DNA from: Pantoea endophytica
GTDB lineage: Bacteria > Pseudomonadota > Gammaproteobacteria > Enterobacterales > Enterobacteriaceae
Length of the DNA stretch: 64,000 bases
Assembly: GCF_002858935.1 (NCBI RefSeq)
Contig: NZ_PJRT01000002.1
Span: 62,001-126,000 of the forward strand
Direction of reading: 5' to 3'
Part shown: in pieces, positions 30,406 to 40,374 of the stretch
How positions within the stretch are numbered: position 1 is the stretch's first letter
Layout of the letters: every line of letters begins with the position of its first letter
Translations under genes and position numbers: made by a program
The notes under the pieces: model-generated
The model's input: only the letters and a program-made list of their open reading frames with translations
Databases searched by the model: none
Told to the model about the DNA's origin: nothing

Positions 30406-30413
30406 TGCGGTGG

Positions 30414-30436
30414 CCAGGCGCGTTTCGCGCGCCTGG
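30414..30436 (+). terminator. Terminator after purB
   Basis: CCAGGCGCG (30414-30422) pairs with CGCGCCTGG (30428-30436), followed by TTGTTCT. Its right side overlaps the PhoP-box-like repeat of the next gene. Confidence 0.75.
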
Positions 30437-30469
30437 TTGTTCTCTGGTTTAGCTGGCTTTGCGTATACT
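30435..30469 (+). promoter_or_regulatory. Candidate PhoP-autoregulated promoter of phoPQ
   Basis: The direct repeat GGTTGT-N5-GGTTTA (30435-30440 and 30446-30451) matches the PhoP box (T/G)GTTTA-N5-(T/G)GTTTA at 10 of 12 positions. A -10 TATACT (30464-30469) follows 12 bases later, the spacing seen at PhoP-activated promoters lacking a -35. Confidence 0.65.
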
Positions 30470-30507
30470 CTTCTCATCATCACTACGTTCGAAGCTAAGG
30501 AAATACT

Positions 30508-31176
30508 ATGCGTGTTCTGGTTGTGGAAGATAATGCGCTGCTACGCCATCACCTCGCCGTGCAATTGCGTGAAATGGGCCATCAGGTCGACGCCGCAGAA
30601 GATGCCAAAGAAGCGGATTATTTCCTGCAAGAACATGTGCCCGACATTGCGCTGGTCGATCTCGGTTTGCCCGATGAAGATGGCATGTCGCTGATTCGCC
30701 GCTGGCGCACCGATGCGGTACGTCAACCAATTCTGGTCTTAACCGCGCGCGAAGGCTGGCAGGCCAAGGTGGAAGCGCTGGAAGCGGGTGCCGACGACTA
30801 TGTCACCAAGCCGTTCCACATTGAAGAAGTGGCTGCACGCTTGCAGGCGTTGATGCGTCGCAACAGCGGACACGCGTCGCAAATTATCTCTATGCCGCCG
30901 TTCCAGGTCGATCTCTCTCGCCGCGAACTGACGGTGCAAGATGAACCGGTAAAATTGACCGCTTTCGAATACACCATCGTCGAAACCCTGATTCGCAACG
31001 CGGGTAAAGTGGTGAGCAAAGATTCGCTGATGCTGCAGCTCTATCCGGATGCCGAACTGCGCGAAAGTCACACCATCGACGTGTTGATGGGCCGTCTGCG
31101 TAAAAAAATTCTCTCACTCTATCCAACCGAAGTGATCAACACCGTACGCGGCCAGGGCTATCGCTTTGATCTCTGA
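30508..31176 (+). CDS. phoP: Response regulator PhoP
   Basis: OmpR-family regulator of the low-magnesium and antimicrobial-peptide response, 222 residues. The receiver domain has the acidic pocket Glu7-Asp8, phospho-acceptor Asp51 ([13 protein letters not shown]) and Lys in YVTKPFH. The winged-helix domain includes [12 protein letters not shown] and [17 protein letters not shown]. Translation couples to phoQ three bases downstream. A PhoP-box-like repeat upstream indicates autoregulation. In plant-associated enterobacteria PhoPQ also affects virulence and acid tolerance; that role is not shown here. Confidence 0.98.
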   Translation: MRVLVVEDNALLRHHLAVQLREMGHQVDAAEDAKEADYFLQEHVPDIALVDLGLPDEDGMSLIRRWRTDAVRQPILVLTAREGWQAKVEALEAGADDYVTKPFHIEEVAARLQALMRRNSGHASQIISMPPFQVDLSRRELTVQDEPVKLTAFEYTIVETLIRNAGKVVSKDSLMLQLYPDAELRESHTIDVLMGRLRKKILSLYPTEVINTVRGQGYRFDL

Positions 31177-31179
31177 TTT

Positions 31180-32640
31180 ATGACGTGGTTCCGGCGTTTA
31201 CGCCCCTTCTCTCTCCGCGCTCGTTTTCTGCTGGCGACCGCGGCGATCGTGTTGTTTTTGTCACTCTCCTACGGCATGGTCGCGGTGGTTGGCTATGTCG
31301 TCAGTTTCGATAAAAATACCTATCGCGTGATGCGCGGTGAGAGCAATCTGTTCTTCACGCTGGCGCAGTGGCACGACAATCAGCTCACTATTGGCCAGCC
31401 GGAGCGCATGACGCTCAATTTCCCCACGCTGGTCTTTATCTACGATGAACGCGGCAAACTGCTGTGGCAGCAGCGCGATGTGCCCGAAATCCGCAAAAAG
31501 ATTCATCGTGAATGGCTGCTCAAGCCCGATTTCTACGAAATCGATACCAGCAACCGCACCAGCATGGCGGCGATGGGCAACAACCCGCAGGCGAAAGAGC
31601 GGCTGCACGCGCTGGATAGCGACAGCAGTGACACCTTCACCCACTCGGTCGCGGTCAATCGCTACGATGCCACCACCAACTTACCGGCGCTGACCATTGT
31701 GGTGGTCGACTCAATTCCGCAAGAGTTGCAGCATTCCGATGTAGTGTGGTCGTGGTTTAGCTATGTGCTGGCGGCCAATCTGCTGCTGGTGATCCCGCTG
31801 CTGTGGCTGGCGGCGCACTGGAGTTTGCGGCCGATTGGCGATCTCACTTCGCAGGTGCGCGAGCTGGAAACCGGTCAGCGCGAGAATCTTGATGACAATC
31901 CGCCGCAAGAGTTACGCAGTCTGGTGCGCAATCTTAACCTGCTGCTGACCAACGAACGTCAACGCTACACGCGCTATCGCACCACCTTGTCGGATGTCAC
32001 CCACAGCCTGAAAACCCCGCTGGCAGTGCTGCAAAGTACGCTGCGATCGTTACGCAATGGTAAAGAGTTAACCATTGAACAGGCCGAACCGGTGATGCTG
32101 GAGCAGATCAGCCGCATCTCGCAGCAGATTGGTTATTACCTGCATCGCGCCAGCATGCAGGCCGATCACAATCCTCTGCAGCGCGATTTGCATTCGGTTT
32201 CGGCGCTGCTCGATAGCCTGTGCTCGGCACTGAATAAAGTCTATCAACGCAAGGGCGTGGCGATCACGTTGGATATCTCGCCGGAGCTGACCTTTATCGG
32301 CGATAAGAATGACTTTATGGAAGTGCTTGGCAACGTGCTGGATAACGCCTGCAAATATTGCCTCGAATTTATTGAAGTCACCGCACGACAAACCGACAAC
32401 ACCTTGCATCTGTTTATTGATGATGACGGCCCCGGCATTCCGGAAAGCAAACGCGATCTGATCTTCGTGCGCGGTCAACGTGCCGACACCTTGCGTCCCG
32501 GCCAGGGATTAGGTTTAGCCGTGGTGCGCGACATCCTCGAACAGTACGCCGGCCAGGTGATCGCCACCACCAGCCCGCTCGGCGGCGCGCGCATGGAAGT
32601 AATTTTCCAGCGCCAGGAAGTCGAGCATCACCGCGAGTAG
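31180..32640 (+). CDS. phoQ: Sensor histidine kinase PhoQ
   Basis: Inner-membrane sensor for divalent cations, acid pH and cationic peptides, 486 residues. One helix near 16-38, a periplasmic PAS-like sensor with an acidic patch ([10 protein letters not shown]), and a second helix near 195-215 precede a HAMP linker. The phospho-acceptor is His275 in [10 protein letters not shown]. The ATP-binding domain shows N box [21 protein letters not shown] and GQGLGLAVV. It follows phoP after three bases. Confidence 0.97.
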   Translation: MTWFRRLRPFSLRARFLLATAAIVLFLSLSYGMVAVVGYVVSFDKNTYRVMRGESNLFFTLAQWHDNQLTIGQPERMTLNFPTLVFIYDERGKLLWQQRDVPEIRKKIHREWLLKPDFYEIDTSNRTSMAAMGNNPQAKERLHALDSDSSDTFTHSVAVNRYDATTNLPALTIVVVDSIPQELQHSDVVWSWFSYVLAANLLLVIPLLWLAAHWSLRPIGDLTSQVRELETGQRENLDDNPPQELRSLVRNLNLLLTNERQRYTRYRTTLSDVTHSLKTPLAVLQSTLRSLRNGKELTIEQAEPVMLEQISRISQQIGYYLHRASMQADHNPLQRDLHSVSALLDSLCSALNKVYQRKGVAITLDISPELTFIGDKNDFMEVLGNVLDNACKYCLEFIEVTARQTDNTLHLFIDDDGPGIPESKRDLIFVRGQRADTLRPGQGLGLAVVRDILEQYAGQVIATTSPLGGARMEVIFQRQEVEHHRE

Positions 32641-32697
32641 AAAGGGACGCGGGCTGTTATACTTGCCATCATTCTTTGCAGCAAACGGACTCCTCAT

Positions 32698-33819
32698 ATG
32701 GACTATCAGCTCGATATCAACTGGCCCGACTTTATTCAACGCTACTGGCAGAAACGCCCGGTGGTGCTTAAACGTGGATTTAAAAACTTCGTCGATCCTA
32801 TTTCTCCTGACGAGCTGGCCGGTCTGGCGATGGAAAATGAGGTCGATAGCCGTCTTGTCAGCCATAACGAGGGCAAATGGCAAGTCAGCCACGGCCCGTT
32901 TGAAAGCTACGATCATCTCGGTGAGAGCAACTGGTCGCTGCTGGTGCAGGCGGTCAACCATTGGCATGAACCTTCTGCCGCACTGATGCGTCCGTTCCGT
33001 TTTCTGCCCGACTGGCGTGTTGACGACCTGATGATCTCGTTTGCCGTGCCGGGAGGCGGCGTCGGTCCGCATTTCGATCAGTACGATGTGTTTATCATTC
33101 AGGGCACTGGCCGCCGTCGCTGGCGCGTGGGTGAAAAAGTGCCGTTGAAACAGCACTGCCCGCATCCGGATCTGCTGCAGGTTGAGCCTTTCGACGCCAT
33201 CATCGATGAAGAGATGGAGCCCGGCGATATTCTCTATATTCCGCCAGGATTCCCGCACGAAGGCTATTCGCTGGAAAACGCCATCAACTATTCGGTCGGC
33301 TTCCGCGCACCGAACGGTCGTGAGCTGATCAGCGGTTTTGCCGATCACATGCTGGCCAACGAATTGGGCAGCTACCGCTACAGCGATCCCGATGTGCCAT
33401 CGCGTGAATGCCCATCGCAAATTCTGCCGTCAGAACTGGAAGGCATCCGCAAAGTCATGATGGATGTGATTAACCAGCCGGAGCAGTTTAATCAGTGGTT
33501 TGGCGAGTTTATTTCTCAGTCGCGTCATGAGCTGGACGTCGCACCGCCGGAGCCGCCGTATCAACCGGACGAAATCTACGATGCATTGCAGCAAGGCGAT
33601 GCGCTGACGCGGCTCGGCGGCCTGCGCGTATTGACCATTGGCGATGTGGTGTTTGTGAACGGTGAATCGGTCACCAGCAGCCATCCGCATGTGCTGGCGG
33701 CATTGGCGCACAATCACGTGCTGACGCTGGAAGATTTCGGCGATGCGCTGGATGACCCTTCACTGCTGGCGCAGCTGGCGGCGTTGGTGAATAGCGGGTA
33801 TTGGTTCTTCGGCGAGTAA
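32698..33819 (+). CDS. roxA: 50S ribosomal protein uL16 arginine 3-hydroxylase (JmjC type)
   Basis: 2-oxoglutarate/Fe(II)-dependent oxygenase (YcfD) that hydroxylates an arginine of ribosomal protein uL16; 373 residues. The iron triad is intact at the E. coli numbering: His125 and Asp127 (GPHFDQYD) and His187 (PPGFPHEGYS). The segment RRWRVGEK near 143 and the winged-helix C-terminal region are typical. It follows phoQ by 57 bases and is convergent with pepT, with an inverted repeat pair between. Confidence 0.96.
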   Translation: MDYQLDINWPDFIQRYWQKRPVVLKRGFKNFVDPISPDELAGLAMENEVDSRLVSHNEGKWQVSHGPFESYDHLGESNWSLLVQAVNHWHEPSAALMRPFRFLPDWRVDDLMISFAVPGGGVGPHFDQYDVFIIQGTGRRRWRVGEKVPLKQHCPHPDLLQVEPFDAIIDEEMEPGDILYIPPGFPHEGYSLENAINYSVGFRAPNGRELISGFADHMLANELGSYRYSDPDVPSRECPSQILPSELEGIRKVMMDVINQPEQFNQWFGEFISQSRHELDVAPPEPPYQPDEIYDALQQGDALTRLGGLRVLTIGDVVFVNGESVTSSHPHVLAALAHNHVLTLEDFGDALDDPSLLAQLAALVNSGYWFFGE

Positions 33820-33875
33820 GTTTCAATCTGTCTCGGGGTTTCTAAAACTCGGTGGGTGCTCGGTAGGTGCTCGCT

Positions 33876-34003
33876 GTCCCCCTCCTCAGTCCTCCCCCAT
33901 AAATGGGGGAGGAAGATGCTGCAATATGTGAGTAGGGAGTTGGGAGTTGCATGTGGCAGCGTCTCCTTCCCCCATTTATGGGGGAAGGCCGGGATGGGGG
34001 ACA
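33876..34003. repeat. Paired GC-rich inverted repeats between roxA and pepT
   Basis: Two roughly 48-base units face each other across about 32 bases. Each contains its own hairpin (CCTCCCCCATAAATGGGGGA at 33891 and CCTTCCCCCATTTATGGGGG at 33965). The outer ends TGTCCCCC and GGGGGACA also pair. This is the architecture of a bacterial interspersed mosaic element, but the sequence is unlike the GTAGCGGCGC family. Confidence 0.8.
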
Positions 34004-34024
34004 ACCCGCGCTAAGCAATCATCA

Positions 34025-35254
34025 TCAGCCCTTCTTCTGCCCCGCCAGCTCAGCCAAACGCACAATCACATCCACCGACTGCGCCATCACATTGAGTGAG
34101 GCGAACTCGTGCTTGCCGTGATAGTTGTAGCCGCCGGTGAACAGGTTCGGGCATGGCAATCCTTTCCACGACAGCGCAGAGCCGTCGGTGCCGCCGCGAA
34201 TCGGTTTGACGTTCGGTTCGATGCCGCAATCGCGCATCGCCTGCAGCGCCAACTCAATAATGTGCGGATGCGGTTCGACTTTCTCGCGCATGTTGCGATA
34301 GCTGTCGCTGATCTCCACTTTCACCGAACATTCGCTTTGCAGCCCTTTGCTGACGCGCTGACCAATCTCTTCCAGCAGCTGTTTACGCTGTTCATAGCTG
34401 TCGGCATCAAAATCTCTGATCAAATACATCAGCTCGGCGTGCTCAACCGTGCCTTTGATGGTGTGCAGATGGAAGAAGCCTTCATAGCCGTCGGTATACT
34501 GCGGCTTCTCTTTGGCTGGCAGTTCCGCGTGGAAGCGCATCGCCAGATCCAACGCATTGACCATCACATTTTTAGCGCTGCCTGGATGCACGTTGTTGCC
34601 GGTGATTTTAACCATCGCGGTAGCGGCATTGAAGTTCTCGAACTCGAACTCGCCGAGATCGCTGCCATCAACGGTATACGCCCAATCGGCGGCAAAGCCT
34701 TCGACGTCGAAGTGCGACGCGCCGCGACCAATCTCTTCATCGGGTGTAAAGGCCACGCGAATCGCACCGTGTGGCGTATCCCCTTTTGCCAGACGCGCCA
34801 TCGCGGTCATGATCTCGGCGATACCGGCTTTATCATCCGCGCCGAGCAGCGTTTTGCCATCGGTGGTGATCAGCGTATGACCGATCAGCTTATGCAGTAC
34901 CGGGAACATCACCGGTGACAGAATTTCATCACCGTTACCGAGCGCGATATCGCCACCGCGATAGTTTTCAATAATCTGCGGATTGACGTTTTTGGCGGTA
35001 AAATCCGGCGAGGTGTCCATATGCGAAATAAAGCCGATTACCGGCGTGGCCCAATCAACGTTAGCCGGTAAGGTGCCCATCACACAGCAGTGATCGCTCA
35101 GAGAGACATCAACAAAGCCCAGCGCGATAAGTTCTTCCTGTAATTGACGCGCCAGCGTCCACTGCCCTTCGCTGCTTGGCACTTGTCGTGCCTGAGGTTT
35201 TGACTGAGTTTCTACTGCAACATAACTGAGAAAACGCTCAAGTAATTGATCCAT
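34025..35254 (-). CDS. pepT: Peptidase T (aminotripeptidase)
   Basis: Cytoplasmic zinc tripeptidase of 409 residues that removes N-terminal residues from tripeptides. The M20 metal motif ISHMDTSPD places ligands at His78 and Asp80. The catalytic Glu pair is in [10 protein letters not shown] near 175. The segment [21 protein letters not shown] near the C-terminus is family-typical. AGAGGGATGACAG precedes the ATG. It is divergent from potA. Confidence 0.97.
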   Translation of the reverse strand: MDQLLERFLSYVAVETQSKPQARQVPSSEGQWTLARQLQEELIALGFVDVSLSDHCCVMGTLPANVDWATPVIGFISHMDTSPDFTAKNVNPQIIENYRGGDIALGNGDEILSPVMFPVLHKLIGHTLITTDGKTLLGADDKAGIAEIMTAMARLAKGDTPHGAIRVAFTPDEEIGRGASHFDVEGFAADWAYTVDGSDLGEFEFENFNAATAMVKITGNNVHPGSAKNVMVNALDLAMRFHAELPAKEKPQYTDGYEGFFHLHTIKGTVEHAELMYLIRDFDADSYEQRKQLLEEIGQRVSKGLQSECSVKVEISDSYRNMREKVEPHPHIIELALQAMRDCGIEPNVKPIRGGTDGSALSWKGLPCPNLFTGGYNYHGKHEFASLNVMAQSVDVIVRLAELAGQKKG

Positions 35255-35286
35255 CTGTCATCCCTCTAAAGAACCTGCGTCATTAT

Positions 35287-35309
35287 CATGGTGGCCAAAT
35301 GGCACCATG
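35287..35309. promoter_or_regulatory. Dyad in the pepT-potA intergenic region
   Basis: CATGGTG (35287-35293) and CACCATG (35303-35309) form an inverted repeat with a nine-base centre, 33 bases upstream of the pepT start. It may be an operator or an mRNA hairpin. Nothing else clear was recognised in the 299 bases between pepT and potA. Confidence 0.3.
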
Positions 35310-35553
35310 TTGCGTCAAATCATTATCCTTCAGGTTAGCTCTCTCAACGTGACTTGCGTTGAAAATTCGCTCACTCGCGCCTGTCCGACTTATCCGTTAC
35401 GCATACTCCGGCATTTTTCAGAGTTTTCAAGGTAAATCCGTGGCAAAACATGGCATTGACACATTTTTGCGGTATCATCGCGCCCTTCATCACAGCAAGC
35501 GGCCACCAGCGGCTATGCTGTAACCTGATTCACCATCAGACTGAGTGACTAAA

Positions 35554-36666
35554 ATGACGCAAACACGCGCGCCTGCGCTGGTTACGCTTTCTGGCATCAG
35601 TAAAGCTTTTGATGGCAAAACCATCATCTCTGACTTTGACCTGACCATCCGTCACGGCGAGTTCATCACGCTGCTTGGCCCTTCCGGCTGCGGAAAAACC
35701 ACCATTTTACGCCTGATTGCCGGGCTGGAAGCGGCCGATCGCGGTCATATCATTCTTGATGACAATGACATCACCGATCTGCCCGCCGAGCATCGCCACA
35801 TTAACACCGTGTTTCAGAGCTACGCGCTGTTCCCGCACATGTCGGTGTTTGAGAACGTCGCCTTTGGCCTGCGCATGCAGAAAACCCCGGCGGCGGAGAT
35901 CACCACGCGCGTTAACGATGCGCTGGCGATGGTGCAGCTGGAGAGTTTTGCCGATCGCCGTCCGCATCAGCTTTCGGGCGGTCAGCAGCAGCGCGTGGCG
36001 ATTGCGCGCGCGGTGGTCAATCGCCCGAAAGTGCTGCTGCTGGACGAGTCGCTGTCGGCGCTGGATTACAAGCTGCGGCGCCAGATGCAAAACGAGCTCA
36101 AAGCGCTACAGCGTAAGCTTGGCATCACCTTTGTGTTTGTGACGCACGATCAGGAAGAGGCGCTGACCATGTCCGATCGTATCGTGGTAATGCGCGATGG
36201 CCGCATCGAACAGGACGGCACGCCACGCGAGATTTACGAAGAGCCCGCCAACCTGTTTGTGGCGCGCTTTATTGGCGAGATTAACGTGTTCGATGCCGAG
36301 GTGCTGAACAGCGATCATGCGCCTACAATCCGCGCGCGTGTGGAAGGCCTTGAATGCATGCTGCAATGTGATTTCCCGGTCAGCGTCGGCGATAAACTGC
36401 ACGTGCTGCTGCGCCCGGAAGATTTGCGCGTTGAAGAGATCGACCACGACAGCCGCAGCGATAATCTGATCGGCTTCGTGCGCGAGCGCAACTATAAAGG
36501 CATGACGCTGGAGTCTACTGTTGAGCTGGAGAACGGCAAGCTGCTGACGGTGAGCGAGTTCTTTAACGAAGACGATCCCGATTTTGATCACTCGCTGAAC
36601 CAGAAAATGGCCGTCAGCTGGGTCGCCAACTGGGAGGTGGTGTTGCCGTATGAAGTTGATGCGTAA
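35554..36666 (+). CDS. potA: Spermidine/putrescine ABC transporter ATP-binding protein
   Basis: ATPase of the PotABCD polyamine importer, 370 residues. The ATG at 35554 is preferred over a GTG at 35545 because GAGTGA lies six bases before it. Walker [10 protein letters not shown] (about 42), signature [14 protein letters not shown], Walker [13 protein letters not shown] and H-loop [12 protein letters not shown] are intact. The TOBE domain includes [11 protein letters not shown]. It overlaps potB by 17 bases. The operon keeps the standard order potA-potB-potC-potD. Confidence 0.97.
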   Translation: MTQTRAPALVTLSGISKAFDGKTIISDFDLTIRHGEFITLLGPSGCGKTTILRLIAGLEAADRGHIILDDNDITDLPAEHRHINTVFQSYALFPHMSVFENVAFGLRMQKTPAAEITTRVNDALAMVQLESFADRRPHQLSGGQQQRVAIARAVVNRPKVLLLDESLSALDYKLRRQMQNELKALQRKLGITFVFVTHDQEEALTMSDRIVVMRDGRIEQDGTPREIYEEPANLFVARFIGEINVFDAEVLNSDHAPTIRARVEGLECMLQCDFPVSVGDKLHVLLRPEDLRVEEIDHDSRSDNLIGFVRERNYKGMTLESTVELENGKLLTVSEFFNEDDPDFDHSLNQKMAVSWVANWEVVLPYEVDA

Positions 36667-37510
36667 CCGCCTGCAGAAAGTCATTGTTGCCCTGATCGTC
36701 AGCTGGCTCACGCTGTTTGTGCTGCTGCCTAACCTGATGATTTTCGCCACCAGCTTCCTGACGCGCGATGATGCGCATTTTGTCAGTATGGCCTTCACCC
36801 TAAATAACTACACGCGGCTGCTCGATCCGCTCTACGCTGATGTGCTGCTGCACTCGCTGAATATGGCGTTGATCGCCACGCTGTGCTGCCTGCTGCTCGG
36901 TTATCCGTTTGCCTGGTGTCTGACGAAACTGCCGGCGCGCCTGCGTCCGCTGATGCTGTTCCTGCTGATTGTGCCGTTCTGGACCAACTCGCTGATCCGT
37001 ATCTACGGTCTGAAAATCTTCCTCAGCACGCGCGGCTGGCTGAATGAATTTTTGCTGTGGCTTGGGGTGATCGATAAACCGTTTCGCATCATGTACACCT
37101 CGGAAGCGGTGATTCTGGGGCTGATCTACATTCTGCTGCCGTTTATGGTGCTGCCGCTCTACTCCAGCCTGGAAAAGCTGGATAAATCCTGCCTCGAAGC
37201 GGCGCGCGATCTTGGCGCGAACAAAGTAAAAACCTTTTTACGCATCATTCTGCCACTTACCATGCCGGGCATTGTCGCCGGTTGCCTGCTGGTGTTTATC
37301 CCGGCGATGGGCTTGTTCTTTGTAGCGGATTTGCTGGGCGGCGCGAAAAACCTGTTAATTGGCAACGTGATCAAGAGCCAGTTCCTGAATATCCGTGACT
37401 GGCCGTTCGGAGCTGCCACCAGCATTGTGATGACGCTGCTGATGGGGCTGATGCTGCTGGCTTACTGGCGCGCAGCGCGTATGCTGAACAGCAAGGTGGA
37501 ACTGCAATGA
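36650..37510 (+). CDS. potB: Spermidine/putrescine ABC transporter permease PotB
   Basis: Inner-membrane permease of 286 residues with six helices. The ABC permease EAA loop is [22 protein letters not shown] near 180-200, the contact point for Pot[17 protein letters not shown] is a PotB signature. It starts inside the end of potA behind GGGAGG and overlaps potC by four bases (ATGA). Confidence 0.97.
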   Translation: MKLMRNRLQKVIVALIVSWLTLFVLLPNLMIFATSFLTRDDAHFVSMAFTLNNYTRLLDPLYADVLLHSLNMALIATLCCLLLGYPFAWCLTKLPARLRPLMLFLLIVPFWTNSLIRIYGLKIFLSTRGWLNEFLLWLGVIDKPFRIMYTSEAVILGLIYILLPFMVLPLYSSLEKLDKSCLEAARDLGANKVKTFLRIILPLTMPGIVAGCLLVFIPAMGLFFVADLLGGAKNLLIGNVIKSQFLNIRDWPFGAATSIVMTLLMGLMLLAYWRAARMLNSKVELQ

Positions 37511-38280
37511 TGGCGCGCTGGTTACGTGGCGGCTTCATGGCCGTGATTTATGCCTGGTTTTATATCCCGATCATCATTCTGATCGTCAACTCCTTCAACC
37601 GTTCGCGTTTCGGCATTAACTGGCAGGGCTTCAGCACGCAGTGGTATCGCCTGCTGATGAATAACGACAGCCTGATTCAGGCAGCCCAGCATTCATTGCT
37701 GATGGGCGTGCTCTCTGCCAGCTGCGCCACGATTATCGGCTCGCTGACGGCCGTCGCGCTCTATCGCTATCGCTTCCGTGGTAAACCGTTCGTCAGCGGC
37801 ATGCTGTTTGTGGTGATGATGTCGCCGGATATCGTGATGGCGATTTCGCTGCTGGTGCTGTTTATGCTGCTGGGCATTTCGCTGGGCTTCTGGTCGCTGC
37901 TGTTCTCGCATATCACCTTCTGCCTGCCGTTTGTGGTGATCACCGTCTATTCGCGCCTGAAAGGGTTTGATGTGCGCATGCTGGAAGCCGCCAAAGATCT
38001 TGGTGCCAGCGAAGTCACCATTTTGCGCAAAATTCTGCTGCCGCTGGCGCTGCCGGCGGTCGCAGCGGGTTGGCTGCTGAGCTTTACGCTGTCGATGGAC
38101 GATGTCGTGGTATCGTCGTTCGTCACCGGCCCGAGCTTCGAAATTTTGCCGTTAAAAATCTATTCGATGGTGAAAGTTGGCGTGTCACCGGAAGTGAACG
38201 CGCTGGCGACAATTTTGCTGCTGCTGTCGCTGCTGTTGGTGGCGCTCAGTCAGCTGTTGCTCCGTGATAAAACCAAATAG
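37507..38280 (+). CDS. potC: Spermidine/putrescine ABC transporter permease PotC
   Basis: Second permease subunit, 257 residues and six helices. Its EAA loop reads LEAAKDLGASEVTILRKILLPL. The segment SMDDVVVSSFVTGP near 185-200 is typical of PotC. Coupled to potB by an ATGA overlap and followed by potD after ten bases. Confidence 0.97.
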   Translation: MMARWLRGGFMAVIYAWFYIPIIILIVNSFNRSRFGINWQGFSTQWYRLLMNNDSLIQAAQHSLLMGVLSASCATIIGSLTAVALYRYRFRGKPFVSGMLFVVMMSPDIVMAISLLVLFMLLGISLGFWSLLFSHITFCLPFVVITVYSRLKGFDVRMLEAAKDLGASEVTILRKILLPLALPAVAAGWLLSFTLSMDDVVVSSFVTGPSFEILPLKIYSMVKVGVSPEVNALATILLLLSLLLVALSQLLLRDKTK

Positions 38281-38290
38281 AGGATAATCG

Positions 38291-39334
38291 ATGAAAAAGT
38301 GGTCTCACTGGCTGGCGGCTGGGGCGCTGGCATTGGGCATGCAGAGCGCGCAGGCGGACGCCGGCAAAACGCTCTACTTCTATAACTGGACCGAATACGT
38401 GCCGCCGGGACTGCTGGAGCAGTTCACCAAAGAGACCGGCATCAAGGTGATTTACTCCACCTACGAATCCAATGAAAGCATGTATGCCAAGCTGAAGACC
38501 TGGAAAGATGGCGCCTACGATTTGGTGGTGCCTTCAACCTACTTCGTCGCCAAAATGCGTAATGAAGGCATGCTGCAAAAGATCGATAAAACCCAGCTCA
38601 GCAACTTCAAAAACCTCGATCCTAACCTGCTCAACAAGCCGTTTGATCCTAACAATGATTACTCGATCCCCTATATCTGGGGCGCGACCGCCATTGGCAT
38701 CAACACTGACGAAGTGGATGCCAAAAGCATTACCCGCTGGGCCGATTTGTGGAAGCCTGAGTATAAGCAAAGCCTGCTGCTGACCGACGATGCGCGTGAA
38801 GTATTCCAGATGGCGCTGCGTAAGCTGGGCTATTCGGGCAACACCCGCGATCCCAAGCAGATCGAAGCCGCTTATGAAGAGTTAAAAAAGCTGATGCCGA
38901 ACGTGCTGGCGTTTAACTCCGATAATCCAGGAAATCCGTTTATGGAAGGCGAAGTGAACGTTGGGATGATCTGGAACGGTTCCGCCTACGTGGCGCGCCA
39001 GGCAGGCACGCCGCTGCAGATTATCTGGCCGCAGGAAGGCGGGATTTTCTGGATGGATAACCTGGCGATTCCGGCCAATGCGAAAAACCGTGAAGGCGCG
39101 CTGAAGCTGATTAACTTCCTGCTGCGTCCGGATGTGGCGGCACAGGTGGCGGAAACCATCGGCTATCCCACGCCAAACCTGGCAGCGAAGAAGTTACTGC
39201 CACAAGAAGTGGCCAGCGATCCTTCGCTTTATCCTGCTGAGGATGTGATCAAAAACGGCGAGTGGCAAAACGATGTCGGTGACGCCAGCGTGCAGTATGA
39301 GACGTTGTTCCAGAAGCTGAAGGCGGGACGTTAA
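38291..39334 (+). CDS. potD: Spermidine/putrescine-binding protein PotD
   Basis: Periplasmic binding protein of 347 residues. A signal peptide ends near AQA|DAG. The mature N-terminus has LYFYNWTEYVPPGLLEQF. Acidic and aromatic residues around STYESNESMYAKL, IPYIWGATAIGIN and EGEVNVGMIWNGSAY form the polyamine pocket. AGAGGATAATCG precedes the ATG. A pair of GC-rich hairpins follows. Confidence 0.97.
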   Translation: MKKWSHWLAAGALALGMQSAQADAGKTLYFYNWTEYVPPGLLEQFTKETGIKVIYSTYESNESMYAKLKTWKDGAYDLVVPSTYFVAKMRNEGMLQKIDKTQLSNFKNLDPNLLNKPFDPNNDYSIPYIWGATAIGINTDEVDAKSITRWADLWKPEYKQSLLLTDDAREVFQMALRKLGYSGNTRDPKQIEAAYEELKKLMPNVLAFNSDNPGNPFMEGEVNVGMIWNGSAYVARQAGTPLQIIWPQEGGIFWMDNLAIPANAKNREGALKLINFLLRPDVAAQVAETIGYPTPNLAAKKLLPQEVASDPSLYPAEDVIKNGEWQNDVGDASVQYETLFQKLKAGR

Positions 39335-39359
39335 CTCTCTGCGGCTTCCCCTCGCTCTG

Positions 39360-39416
39360 CCCTCTCTCGCAAGCGGGAGAGGGTTCCGTCTAGCCCCTTC
39401 TCCCTCTGGGAGAAGG
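39360..39416. repeat. Tandem GC-rich hairpins after potD
   Basis: CCTCTCTCGCAAGCGGGAGA (from 39361) and CCTTCTCCCTCTGGGAGAAG (from 39396) each fold back, followed by GTTGGGATGAGG. The trailing GGGATGAGG resembles GGGATGGGG next to the element at 33990, suggesting related dispersed repeats. It lies in the convergent gap between potD and cobB and may end both transcripts. Confidence 0.65.
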
Positions 39417-39443
39417 TTGGGATGAGGTAAAGCGCGCACAAAT

Positions 39444-40277
39444 CTACTTATACAACCCACGCAAAAACGTATGCACAAACTCCGGCACCACTTCGCTTGC
39501 TAAGCCGTAATGACGCTCGGCAAACTCATTGCCGACCTGGCTCGGTTCCAGATTCAGCTCCACAGTATGCGCGCCCTGCAGTTTCGCTTCGTGGACAAAA
39601 CCGGCGGCGGGATAGACATGGCCCGACGTGCCAATGGCGATAAACAGATTCGCCTGCTCAATCGCCTGATAAATCTCTTCCATCCCCAGCGGCATTTCGC
39701 CGAACCACACGATGTGCGGGCGCAGCATGGCCGGGAACTGGCAGCAGGTGCAGCGATCGTCCGCGGTTAAATCTTCGGTCCAGTCCAGCACTTGTCCACT
39801 GCTGACGCAGCGCACTTTCAACAGTTCACCGTGCATATGCAGCACGCGCTGGCTGCCGGCGCGTTCGTGCAGGTTATCGATATTCTGCGTCACCAGCAGG
39901 AAGTTATCGCCCAGCACCTGCTCCAGTTCCGCCAGCGCTTTGTGCGCGGCGTTAGGCTGAATTTCTGGCTGCTGCAGCTGTTGACGCCGCGCGTTGTAAA
40001 ACGCCTGCACCAGCGCCGGATTGCGTTGAAAACCTTCCGGCGTGGCGACATCTTCTACGCGATGCTCTTCCCATAAGCCATCGGCGGCGCGGAAAGTGCG
40101 AATACCGGATTCGGCGGAGATCCCCGCGCCAGTCAGCACCACCACGCGCGGTTGCGGATGCGCGGCCAGTTCAGCTTTGCGATCGCGCTCGAAGATGCGC
40201 TGGCGAAAGCGCTGATGCACCTTGCGGCGGTTTTTTTTGTCGCGGGCGAGTCGTAGGCGGCGGCGCGGTATGCGCAT
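39444..40277 (-). CDS. cobB: NAD-dependent protein deacylase (sirtuin) CobB
   Basis: Removes acetyl and succinyl groups from lysines, for example reactivating acetyl-CoA synthetase. The 277-residue form starts with the basic extension ([19 protein letters not shown]) found in the long E. coli isoform. The NAD site [14 protein letters not shown], the [12 protein letters not shown] segment, catalytic His in [10 protein letters not shown], zinc cysteines including CTCC, and [15 protein letters not shown] are all present. In E. coli nagK lies just upstream; here lolE is next, only 97 bases away. Confidence 0.96.
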   Translation of the reverse strand: MRIPRRRLRLARDKKNRRKVHQRFRQRIFERDRKAELAAHPQPRVVVLTGAGISAESGIRTFRAADGLWEEHRVEDVATPEGFQRNPALVQAFYNARRQQLQQPEIQPNAAHKALAELEQVLGDNFLLVTQNIDNLHERAGSQRVLHMHGELLKVRCVSSGQVLDWTEDLTADDRCTCCQFPAMLRPHIVWFGEMPLGMEEIYQAIEQANLFIAIGTSGHVYPAAGFVHEAKLQGAHTVELNLEPSQVGNEFAERHYGLASEVVPEFVHTFLRGLYK

Positions 40278-40374
40278 AAAAGCTCCTTATCTGCGGCGTT
40301 TATTGCCGCGCATCGGGGATTTTTCGGGCTACTCTGCCCGATAATAGCAGCCGCACAGCGGCTGCGTTTTATCT

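Noticed and set aside
32515..33420. Long open frame on the minus strand (301 codons)
   Set aside because: Complement of phoQ and roxA, both unambiguous; the product has no domain and no ribosome site.
34109..34918. Long open frame on the plus strand (269 codons)
   Set aside because: Antisense to pepT, which has intact catalytic motifs.
35456..35478. TTGACA and TATCAT as a potA promoter
   Set aside because: The spacer is only 11 bases, far from the usual 16-18.
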